Positions 18,659 through 27,095 of a DNA stretch of 64,000 nt are shown here, piece after piece. Made by a program: the position numbers and the translations under genes. This stretch comes from Flavobacteriaceae bacterium (lineage in GTDB: Bacteria; Bacteroidota; Bacteroidia; Flavobacteriales; Weeksellaceae), in the NCBI GenBank assembly GCA_018260565.1, contig JAGLAZ010000005.1:51427-115426 (forward strand), written 5' to 3'. Position 1 is the stretch's first letter. Every line of letters starts with the position of its first letter. The notes below the pieces were generated by a model, which did no database searches, had not been told where the DNA came from, and worked only from the letters and a program-made list of their open reading frames with translations.

Positions 18659-18736
18659 AACTATTCACGTATAAATTTTTAATAATTGAGGAACTTATAT
18701 CTCAAAAATTAACATGTAAAATTTAATACTTACAAG

Positions 18737-18765
18737 TTTAAAGACTTTCCGATACCATACATTTG
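18737..18765 (+). promoter_or_regulatory. Candidate Bacteroidota-type promoter for dinB-dnaE
   Basis: TACATTTG at 18758-18765 matches the Bacteroidota -7 element TAnnTTTG, with TTTA 17 bases upstream as a weak -33 element. The roughly 50-base leader that follows is very A+T-rich and holds a short inverted repeat ATTATT/AATAAT that could be an operator or a simple hairpin. An AGGA-like ribosome site (GACGAGGAACC) precedes the ATG, unusual for this phylum. Confidence 0.4.
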
Positions 18766-18819
18766 TTTATATTAATAACATAATTATTGTTTTAAATAAT
18801 AACAAAATGACGAGGAACC

Positions 18820-19977
18820 ATGGAAAGACATATACTTCACTGCGATTTAGATAGCTTCTTCGTTTCTGTCGCTCGCCTCATGAATCCAGATTTAGTAGGA
18901 AAACCTGTATTAATCGGTGGGACTTCCGGAAGAGGTGTGGTGGCAAGTTGCTCTTACGAAGCACGCCGTTTCGGCATCCACAGTGCCATGCCCATGTCCC
19001 TTGCGCGCCAGCTCTGCCCTGAGGCCAGCATTGTAAAAGGAGATTTTCAAGAGTTCTTCAAATATTCCGATATGGTCACCGAGGTAATAGAGTCCGCCGC
19101 TCCCGTGGTAGAAAAGGCCTCAATAGATGAACATTATCTGGATATCACAGGGATGGACCGTTTTTTTGGCTGCTGGAAATGGGCCCGCGAGCTGCGCGCT
19201 ACCATTATAAGAGAGACCGGACTCCCCATCTCCCTTGCACTTTCAGAAAATAAGACGGTATCCAAAATAGCCACCGGGGAAGCTAAACCTTGCGGAGAAA
19301 AACAAGTCCCAATAGGCTCAGAAAAGAATTTTTTGGCTCCCTTATCTATAAAAAAAATCCCTATGGTAGGCGAAAAATCCTATGGAACATTGCGAAATAT
19401 GGGAATCTCAAAAATAGCAACTCTACAAAACATGGATCCCTTCCTCATGCGAAAAATATTAGGAGAAAATGGCGTACTGATTTGGAAAAAATCCCTTGGT
19501 AAAGATGATAGCCCAGTAGTTCCTTTCACCCAACAAAAGAGTATGAGCAAGGAGCACACCTTCCAGCAAGATACTATAGATGTGGATTTTCTCCGCCGCT
19601 GCATCCTACAAATGGTAGATGAGCTAGCCTATGATCTCCGATTTCAGGGGCGGCTCACAGGATGCATCAGCCTAAAAATACGATACAGCAATTTTGATAC
19701 GCATACAAAGCAACTTACACTGCCCTTCACCAACTCGGATAAAATGCTGAGCAAAAAAGCATTAGAATTATTTGATAAAATTTTTGAAAGAAGAATGCTC
19801 ATCCGTCTGGTGGGAGTGCGTTTCAGCAAACTAATTGCAGGTGGATACCAGATCAATCTTTTTGATGATGATGAACAAGACCTAAATCTGATGGCCGCCA
19901 TGGACAAAATAAGGAGCCGTTTCGGGAGTGATAAAGTAATGAAAGCCAACTGCCTCCTTCAACAAAATATTGCCTAA
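18820..19977 (+). CDS. dinB: Y-family DNA polymerase IV
   Basis: 385 residues, the usual length. The metal-binding residues are intact: HCDLDSFFVSV at residues 5-15 and SIDEHYLDITG around residue 101 (Asp-Glu pair). YEARRFGIHSAMP is the fingers motif. A little-finger domain lies at about 240-345, and QINLFDDDEQ near residue 347 looks like a beta-clamp-binding peptide. The enzyme performs translesion synthesis. It is followed one base later by a second, short dnaE, so the two form a cassette like the imuB-dnaE2 pairs of other bacteria, though this Y polymerase keeps its catalytic residues. Confidence 0.93.
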   Translation: MERHILHCDLDSFFVSVARLMNPDLVGKPVLIGGTSGRGVVASCSYEARRFGIHSAMPMSLARQLCPEASIVKGDFQEFFKYSDMVTEVIESAAPVVEKASIDEHYLDITGMDRFFGCWKWARELRATIIRETGLPISLALSENKTVSKIATGEAKPCGEKQVPIGSEKNFLAPLSIKKIPMVGEKSYGTLRNMGISKIATLQNMDPFLMRKILGENGVLIWKKSLGKDDSPVVPFTQQKSMSKEHTFQQDTIDVDFLRRCILQMVDELAYDLRFQGRLTGCISLKIRYSNFDTHTKQLTLPFTNSDKMLSKKALELFDKIFERRMLIRLVGVRFSKLIAGGYQINLFDDDEQDLNLMAAMDKIRSRFGSDKVMKANCLLQQNIA

Positions 19978-19978
19978 T

Positions 19979-22930
19979 ATGCTCCTGAATGTACACACCC
20001 ACTACAGCTTGCGCTATGGCACTCTTAGTCCTGATGCACTGATAGATGCTCTGCCTGAAAATGGCTACACTGAGGCTGTGATTACAGACATTAATAATAC
20101 CTCCATCACGCTGGAAATGGTCCGGCGGTGCAGAAAGCTGCATCCTTCCTTTAAAATGATTCCCGGGATGGAGTTCCGGGAAGGAGATACGCTCCGCTAT
20201 ATCGCTATAGCGAAAAATGCGGAAGGCTTTTGCCAAATTAATGACTATCGCACACGCATGAATATGCTGCAGCAAGAACTTCCCGAGCGTGCACCTGCAC
20301 TTTCCCAAGTTTACTTTATTTATCCGTATGGAGAGCATATGCCGAAGGATCTGCACCATCAGGAAAGAATTGGGGTTTTTCCTTGGCAACTTCCAAAGCT
20401 GGCCTTAGAAAAAAAACAATTCCGCCAAAACTGTGTAGTGCTCTCCCCTGTGACTTTAGCAAAATCTACTTATAGCTTACATTGCCAGCTGCGGGCAATA
20501 GACCATAATATCCTAATTTCACACCTTAAGCCGGAACAGGCTGCCAAAAGAGATGAGATACTCTACCCCAAAAAGATACTTTTGGAACGCTATATGGCAT
20601 TCCCAGAACTCATCCTAAATACTGATGAACTTTTGGCCAGTTGTGATTTTCAGTTCGATTTTAAAAGCCCAAAAAATAAAAAAACCTTTACTGGAGACAG
20701 CTATCAGGATATAGAGATTCTTCAAAAAAAAGCAATGAAAGGATTGCAGCACCGATATGGCCTACATGATACGGCAGCTAAGGAAAGAGTCTTGCATGAA
20801 TTAAAAATCATAGAACAGTTGGGTTTTGCTTCTTATTTTTTAATTACGGACGACATCTGCAATTATGCACGCCACAGAAACTTCCACTATGTAGGACGGG
20901 GCAGCGGTGCCAACTCTGCAGTGGCCTACTGTCTAGGCATTACTAATGTGTGCCCTTTAGACCTAAAACTACCTTTCGAGCGCTTTTTAAATCCTAAAAG
21001 ACAGTCGCCACCAGATTTTGATGTAGATTTCAGTTGGCAAGATCGGGATGCTATTTATGACTATATTTTTGCTAAATATCCTAAAGGCCAAGTAGCATTA
21101 ATGGGCGCGATGGGAACATTTAAGGGTAGAAGCATCCTGCGAGAACTTGGCAAAGTATATGGCCTACCTAAACAAGAAATCGATAGGCTGGTACTGCACC
21201 CAGAAGACAGCAGAAACCACAATAAAATCACTCAAAAAATACTGGCTTCTTTTAATAAACTTGCTGATTTTCCCAACCAAAGAAGCATCCATGCCTCAGG
21301 AATGCTCATCTCTGAGTTGCCACTTACTAGCTATGCAGCAATGGATCTACCACCAAAAGGCTATCCTACCATCCAGATAGATATGTATGTAGCGGAGGAT
21401 ATTAATTTTGAAAAATTCGATATCCTTAGCCAGCGTGGCATAGGGCACATTAATGATTGCGCTAAAATTATAGAAGAAAATACGGGACAAAAAATAGACA
21501 GCTCTGATGGTAAAAAGTTCTTTGATGATCCCCTTATTGCTGAAAAGTTAAAAAAAGGTGAAACGGTGGGCTGTTTCTACATAGAGTCTCCTGCCATGCG
21601 ACAACTAATACGCAAACTAAAATGCGAGAACTATCTCACATTAGTGGCTGCATCTTCCATCATCCGCCCCGGTGTGGCGTCATCTGGGATGATGGGGGAA
21701 TATATACGCAGACACCTTAAGCCTGAAACTACCCGCTACATCCACCCTGTATTTAAGGAACAATTAGAGGAAACTTATGGTATTATGGTGTATCAGGAAG
21801 ATGTAATGAAGATAGGCCACGCATATGGCGGCCTGAATATGGCGGATGCAGATGTGCTCCGCCGCATGATGAGCGGGAAATACAGAAACAAGAAACATTT
21901 AGAAGAAATAGAAGATAAATATTTTGCCCATTGCGAAAATATGGGATATCCTAAGGAAAATGCAGAGGAAGTATGGCGGCAAATGGAGTCCTTCGCTGGC
22001 TATTGTTTCAATAAGGCGCATAGTGCGAGCTATGCAGTAGAAAGTTATCAAAGCCTATACCTTAAGACATACTTCCCTAGAGAGTTTATCGTCTCTGTAC
22101 TGAATAATTATGGAGGATTTTATCCAAGAAAAGTATATATCAACGAAGCCAAAAAAGCGGGCGCGACGATTTGCTTACCGTGCATCAATACATCAGAATA
22201 TCAGGCTATTATCCTTGGGAAAAATTTATTTTTAGGGTTTGATAGGATTTTAGGCATAGAAAGTAATTTAGTACAAAATATGCTAAAGGAACGTCATAAA
22301 AATGGCAAGTTCAGTGGATTGGAAAACTTCATCTACCGCACTGGAATTAAGCTGGAGCAGCTGGTATTACTCATACGTTCTGGTGCATTACGCAGCCTGG
22401 GGCGAGGCAAAAAAGAACTCCTCTGGGAAGCGCATCTGCAACTGAGCAATGGTAGCAAAAATTTAGTAGAAAACGCTCCACTTTTTACACCCAATTCCGA
22501 GGAGCCGCTCTGCGTACTCCCACCTTTAGAGGAAGACCCTATAGAGGATCTATATGATGAGATAGAACTCTTTGGTTTCCCCATTTCCGGGAGTTATTTC
22601 GATATGCTAAAGACCAGCTTCCGCGGGGATATATTTGCCAAAGATTTTGCTAAAAATACAGGCAGAAAAATTAAAATTATTGGGGAACTTATAGATGACA
22701 AACGCGTGAAGACCCGACGGGGTGATATGATGAAATTCGGGACCTTTTTTGATGCAAAAGGAGATTTTTTTGACACGGTACATTTTGCTCCCTCGTTAAG
22801 TGAGTATCCTCTGTACGGTGAGGGAGTTTATCTGATGGAAGGCGTTGTTGTAGAAGATTTTGAAGTAGAAGCTTTGGAGGTTCTGCGTTGCAAAAAGTTG
22901 GGCTTTCGGAAGGATCCTCGAAGTGAATAG
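19979..22930 (+). CDS. Second DNA polymerase III alpha subunit, short error-prone type (DnaE2/ImuC-like)
   Basis: 983 residues from the ATG at 19979; a TTG three codons upstream (19970) is possible but less likely. The N-terminal PHP domain begins LNVHTHYSLRYGTLSPD. The polymerase catalytic aspartates are in PPDFDVDFSW near residue 350, and FNKAHSASYAVESYQSLYLKTYFP is the conserved thumb/palm segment. It lacks the N-terminal exonuclease that the main DnaE (51184-55821) carries and is about 560 residues shorter. Its place directly behind dinB, with one base between, suggests a damage-inducible mutagenesis role. That role is inferred from context. The gene is visibly richer in G+C than its neighbours. 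Confidence 0.85.
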   Translation: MLLNVHTHYSLRYGTLSPDALIDALPENGYTEAVITDINNTSITLEMVRRCRKLHPSFKMIPGMEFREGDTLRYIAIAKNAEGFCQINDYRTRMNMLQQELPERAPALSQVYFIYPYGEHMPKDLHHQERIGVFPWQLPKLALEKKQFRQNCVVLSPVTLAKSTYSLHCQLRAIDHNILISHLKPEQAAKRDEILYPKKILLERYMAFPELILNTDELLASCDFQFDFKSPKNKKTFTGDSYQDIEILQKKAMKGLQHRYGLHDTAAKERVLHELKIIEQLGFASYFLITDDICNYARHRNFHYVGRGSGANSAVAYCLGITNVCPLDLKLPFERFLNPKRQSPPDFDVDFSWQDRDAIYDYIFAKYPKGQVALMGAMGTFKGRSILRELGKVYGLPKQEIDRLVLHPEDSRNHNKITQKILASFNKLADFPNQRSIHASGMLISELPLTSYAAMDLPPKGYPTIQIDMYVAEDINFEKFDILSQRGIGHINDCAKIIEENTGQKIDSSDGKKFFDDPLIAEKLKKGETVGCFYIESPAMRQLIRKLKCENYLTLVAASSIIRPGVASSGMMGEYIRRHLKPETTRYIHPVFKEQLEETYGIMVYQEDVMKIGHAYGGLNMADADVLRRMMSGKYRNKKHLEEIEDKYFAHCENMGYPKENAEEVWRQMESFAGYCFNKAHSASYAVESYQSLYLKTYFPREFIVSVLNNYGGFYPRKVYINEAKKAGATICLPCINTSEYQAIILGKNLFLGFDRILGIESNLVQNMLKERHKNGKFSGLENFIYRTGIKLEQLVLLIRSGALRSLGRGKKELLWEAHLQLSNGSKNLVENAPLFTPNSEEPLCVLPPLEEDPIEDLYDEIELFGFPISGSYFDMLKTSFRGDIFAKDFAKNTGRKIKIIGELIDDKRVKTRRGDMMKFGTFFDAKGDFFDTVHFAPSLSEYPLYGEGVYLMEGVVVEDFEVEALEVLRCKKLGFRKDPRSE

Positions 22931-23193
22931 TATAAAATGTAGTTTTGGGAGCTGAGTTAGGTGAAGTATTTTAAATTAATAAATCAGGGCACTTAAATCC
23001 AGTATTTATTTTATCATCATATAAGACTTCAATATAAATCTGTTTATTTTAATAATGGAAAAATTTGGAATGTGGTAACGTATATATCAACAGATTCATA
23101 TAGAATGCTAATGTAGTTGCGTTTTAGTGATTCTACAATGGAAAAAGAGTTTTTGAACTTACCTTAAAAATTAACTCGATATTCAATTTTTAT
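22931..23193. other. Gene-free A+T-rich spacer
   Basis: The 263 bases between the convergent ends of the second dnaE and the hydrolase-like gene. I see no open frame, RNA fold or terminator of note in it. Confidence 0.6.
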
Positions 23194-23877
23194 TTAATCC
23201 ACTTTTACTTCATCGCTCACAACCGGATACGGCAAATCCTGCAAGAAGGCAACTAAATCTAACCGGTTTTTAAGGTTAATTTCTTCTCCGGAAACATATT
23301 CACGAAAAGTAAAATAACAACCCACAGAATAGAGAAAATCAGCTGCGGCACGGGCCCAAGTGAGCGGTATTGTGCGATTATTGGCACCATGAGATATAAA
23401 AAATCTCAGTTTAGAAATTGCTTTTTTATCCGCTTTTGTATTTATAATTTTTTTCTCAGCAAAACCATTCATACAAACTACCTTTTGAAAAAATTGGGGA
23501 TATTTAAAAGCTATTGCATAGGCTAAAGTTCCTCCCGTGCCCTGTCCCACAAGATAAATAGGTGCAGCTGGGGCATGCCACTCGTTTACCACCGCCAGCA
23601 TGTCTTGTACCAGATCATCCACAGTTGCTATTGCCTCGCCGGAGGTAATCTCTGAACTTTCCATATTCCCAGTAGACTTGAATTTAAACCAATCTGATTG
23701 CCCCCCCTGAATTACTGATTTTTGAAAGGATACAAAGCCAAAAGTTTCTGGCAAAGCCTCTACCAGCCAATCAAAATCTTGTGCATTTCCTCCGTTATCA
23801 TGCAAACAAAAAACTATAGAATTTTCTAATTGAAGTACTTCTGGTTTTCTACAAAATGCACTAAAATTAAGCTTCAT
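23194..23877 (-). CDS. Alpha/beta-hydrolase-fold protein lacking the catalytic triad
   Basis: 227 residues resembling the phospholipase/carboxylesterase branch of alpha/beta hydrolases: IVFCLHDNGGNAQDFDWL gives the oxyanion strand and loop, and YLVGQGTGGTLAYAIAFKYP the nucleophile-elbow region. The expected Ser of GxSxG is Gly113 (GQGTG), the expected Asp in the HGxxD motif is Asn167 (HGANN), and the usual GH near the end reads GE (YVSGEE). By alignment by eye, all three triad positions are substituted, so it is probably not an esterase. The start codon overlaps the end of tyrS by 11 bases, so translation is coupled to tyrS. The role is unknown. Confidence 0.7.
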   Translation of the reverse strand: MKLNFSAFCRKPEVLQLENSIVFCLHDNGGNAQDFDWLVEALPETFGFVSFQKSVIQGGQSDWFKFKSTGNMESSEITSGEAIATVDDLVQDMLAVVNEWHAPAAPIYLVGQGTGGTLAYAIAFKYPQFFQKVVCMNGFAEKKIINTKADKKAISKLRFFISHGANNRTIPLTWARAAADFLYSVGCYFTFREYVSGEEINLKNRLDLVAFLQDLPYPVVSDEVKVD

Positions 23878-25168
23878 CTAATAGTTTTAGGATGAAATAC
23901 TGCTTTTTACCTTTTTGTAGCAGTATATAGTGAGAGGCTATAATATCCTTTTCTGAAAGAATAAAGTTTTCATCAATCTTATTTTTATTTACAGATATGG
24001 CATTTGCTTTTAGTTCTCTGCGCGCCTCGCCTTTACTGGACAGGAATCCTGAAACATCTGATAGGACATCTACAATACCAACTCCAATACTTTTTTCTTT
24101 TGAAACCTCCGCCATTGGAACACCTTCAAAAATTTCTAAAAAACTCTGATCATCTAGATTTTCAAAATCTTCGCGGGTGGATTTTCCAAATAATATAGCT
24201 GTCGCATTTTCAGCTTTTTCCAGATCTTCTATGCTATGTACCCATGTAGTAACTTCCTTAGCTAAGGTTTTTTGTAAAATTCTTTGATGCGGTGCTTCCT
24301 TATGCTGAAAAATTAATTTCTCGATTGTGTTTTGATCTAAAAAGGTAAACATTTTAATAAATTTTTCCGCATCCTCATCTGATGTATTGAGCCAAAACTG
24401 ATAAAACTTAAAAGGGCTAGTGCGTTTTTTATCCAGCCATATATTTGCCCCTCCTTCAGATTTGCCAAATTTAGTACCGTCACTTTTTGTGATGAGAGGA
24501 ATAGTGAGTGCAAAAGCTTGTCCTTGGGATTTCCTCCTAATCAGTTCCGTTCCAGTTGTAATGTTTCCCCATTGGTCGGTACCGCCCATTTGCAATTTGA
24601 CCTGAAACTCATTATACAAGTGTAAAAAATCGTAACCTTGGATAAGCTGATAGGTAAATTCCGTGAAACTCATGCCTTCTGCCCCATCATCACCAGTAAG
24701 TCTTTTTTTCACAGAATCCTTTGCCATCATATAATTTACCGTAATATTCTTTCCTACATTTTTTGCAAAATCAAGAAAGGAAATTTCACGCATCCAATCA
24801 TAATTATTTACCAGTAAAGCAGGATTATTTCCAGTTCCAGAAAAATCTAAGAAGTGTTCTAGCTGTGTTCGTATCCCTTTCACATTATTTTTCAAACTTT
24901 CATCATCCAGCATATTTCTTTCAGCATTTTTTCCACTGGGATCGCCTATCATACCTGTAGCACCCCCCACTAGCGCAATAGGATAATGACCATGTTTTTG
25001 AAAATGAACCAAAACTTTTATAGGAATAAGATTGCCAATATGTAAGGAATTAGCTGTAGGATCAAATCCGATATAGGCCTTGGTAGACTCTTTTTCCAAT
25101 TGCTCCTCTGTACCTGGCATTAACTCCGCCAATAGGCCTCTCCATCGTAGTTCTTCTATAAAGGTCAT
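23867..25168 (-). CDS. tyrS: Tyrosyl-tRNA synthetase
   Basis: 433 residues from the Met of MTFIEELRWRGLL; the frame is open 10 codons upstream, but those lack family similarity. The class I signature is in the segment FDPTANSLHIGNLI (HIGH-like HIGN), and the KMSKS-like loop is KFGKSEGG. The GGTDQWGNI tyrosine/ATP pocket and a C-terminal S4-like RNA-binding domain (about 365-433) are present. It charges tRNA-Tyr. It is divergent from the broken POT transporter and coupled to the hydrolase-like gene downstream. Confidence 0.96.
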   Translation of the reverse strand: MTFIEELRWRGLLAELMPGTEEQLEKESTKAYIGFDPTANSLHIGNLIPIKVLVHFQKHGHYPIALVGGATGMIGDPSGKNAERNMLDDESLKNNVKGIRTQLEHFLDFSGTGNNPALLVNNYDWMREISFLDFAKNVGKNITVNYMMAKDSVKKRLTGDDGAEGMSFTEFTYQLIQGYDFLHLYNEFQVKLQMGGTDQWGNITTGTELIRRKSQGQAFALTIPLITKSDGTKFGKSEGGANIWLDKKRTSPFKFYQFWLNTSDEDAEKFIKMFTFLDQNTIEKLIFQHKEAPHQRILQKTLAKEVTTWVHSIEDLEKAENATAILFGKSTREDFENLDDQSFLEIFEGVPMAEVSKEKSIGVGIVDVLSDVSGFLSSKGEARRELKANAISVNKNKIDENFILSEKDIIASHYILLQKGKKQYFILKLLDEA

Positions 25169-25382
25169 AGTAATTTTCTTATGGGGGTAAAGATACACAA
25201 GACGAGAAATCTTTCAAAAATCAATTTTAAGGTAAATTTTAAAAAATATGCTGAGAAAAAAGGAAACCTGGATATACTATAAAACAGATTTCCTATTTAC
25301 CTATCTAATTTTTAAATTTTTGTATCCTTGTATACTCTTGAATTGTGGAGTAATGAATTTTTAATAAAAGATATTAATATAT

Positions 25383-27050
25383 ATGGAAAAAAAACACCCG
25401 AAAGGTCTCCCCTATTTGTTTTTGGCGGAAATGTGGGAAAGATTTGGTTATTATCTAATGTAAGGAATTTTTGTGCTTTATATGACCGATACTACCAGCA
25501 ATGGTGGATTGGCATTCGATGGTAAAATTGCTGATGATATTTTCGGAACTTTTATCGCACTTATTTATTTAACGCCTTTTCTTGGAGGATTTATTGCCGA
25601 TCGGTTACTTGGCTACGTAAAAAGTATATACTTAGGCGGCATCCTGATGGGAGCAGGTTACCTAATGCTTGGGATATTTCAAAGCCCGATGTTTTTCTAC
25701 CTCTCAATGGCATTAGTAATAATAGGTAATGGATTTTTTAAACCAAGTATATCCACACTTCTTGGAAATTTATACAGTGAAGAACCTTATAAAAAAAATA
25801 AGGATAGCGGATATAATATTTTTTATATGGGCATAAATATAGGAGCCTTCACTTGTAACATCATTGCTGCTTATATGCGAAACACCTATGGATGGGGCCC
25901 AGCATTCATGTCTGCTGGGGTTGGTATGCTCCTTGGCCTAGTGATATTCAGCATTGGCTTGAAGCATATAAAGCATGCAAATGTGATTAAACCTGCACTT
26001 CCAGGGGATACAAGCATAGCATCTATAATGGCCAAAGTATTTTTACCCGCAGTGATCGCAGGTATTATCGGGTGGTTTATCCCAAGTATAATTTTCGGAA
26101 GTAAAAGTACTGATGCTTTTATTTTTGCCTGTATTCCGGTATTGATTTTTTATTTTATGCTCTATAAAAATACTTCCACCAATGAAAAAAGACCCATTGG
26201 TGCATTGCTAAGCATCTTTGTAGTAAGTATGATGTTTTGGGCTGTTTTTAAACAAAATGGTACAGCGCTTACTAAATGGGCAAAATTCTATACTGATAGG
26301 GAAGTTGCCGCACCTCTACAAAATACAATGAAAAGTTTATCGCTATCAGAAAAAGTAGACATTAATATTAAAGATAGGCCTCTATATGACGAGAAGTTTC
26401 AGGTCATTAAAAAAAACAAAAAAGAAGTTATACAGCCTTCAGAAGATGTTTATTTAAGAAATTTACCTCCTGAAAAAAGATCTGAAATTACTTCCACTGG
26501 TAAAAATGAATTAATACTTACCAATACAGAACTTTTCCAAAGCATTAATCCTTTTTGGGTTATTGCGCTTACTCCAGTAGTGGTAGGAGCCTTCGGATAT
26601 TTAAGAAAAAAGGGCAAAGAACCCTCTACACCAACCAAAATAGTTATTGGACTTTTTATTTCAGCACTTAGTTGCCTCGTTATGGTTTTGGCTGTTCATG
26701 CTGGAAATAATGGTGCGGTTAAGGTGTCGCCCTGGTGGCTTGTTGGAACCTATGGCGTAATTACCATTGGCGAATTGTGTCTTTCTCCCATGGGATTATC
26801 CTTGGTATCAAAGCTTTCTCCTCCCCGACTCACCGCATTAATGATGGGAGGTTTTTTCCTCTCTACCAGTATTGGTAACAAATTATCCGGAGTCTTAGCA
26901 AGTCTGTGGGATGGTTATGCAGATTAAGCCAATTTTTTTTGGGTAAATTGTGGATTGCTCCTATTGGCAACGGCTTTAGGGCTATCTATATTAAAGCCTT
27001 TGAACCGAATTATGCGTGAAGAAAACGCCCGAAATCAGCAAAGCAAGTAA
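25383..27050 (+). pseudogene. POT/PTR-family peptide transporter gene interrupted by two in-frame ochre stops
   Basis: From the ATG at 25383 the frame reads KHPKGLPYLFLAEMWERFGYYLM, TAA at 25461-25463 (codon 27), then GIFVLYMTDTTSNGG and a full set of transporter helices to LASLWDGYAD, a second TAA at 26925-26927 (codon 515), then ANFFWVNCGLLLLATALG to the true end at 27048-27050. The first stop falls just after the proton-coupling ExxERFxYY motif and the second before the last helix. There is no frameshift over 555 codons. The intact tandem paralogue at 27096 reads straight through both places. The remaining 488-codon frame could only be expressed by restart or readthrough. The cause is recent inactivation or base errors. 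Confidence 0.88.
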
Positions 27051-27095
27051 GAAAAGTATATATTTGCCATTTAACAGATAATTAACAATTACATT

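Noticed and set aside
18421..18726. A 101-residue open frame after gcvP
   Set aside because: It runs through palindromic repeat DNA, has no start signal or protein-like pattern, and the sequence is explained by intergenic repeats.
25261..25292. Imperfect inverted repeat GGAAACCTG/CAGATTTCC upstream of the broken POT gene
   Set aside because: It has one mismatch, a long A+T-rich loop and no T tail; it could be an operator but is not distinguishable from chance.
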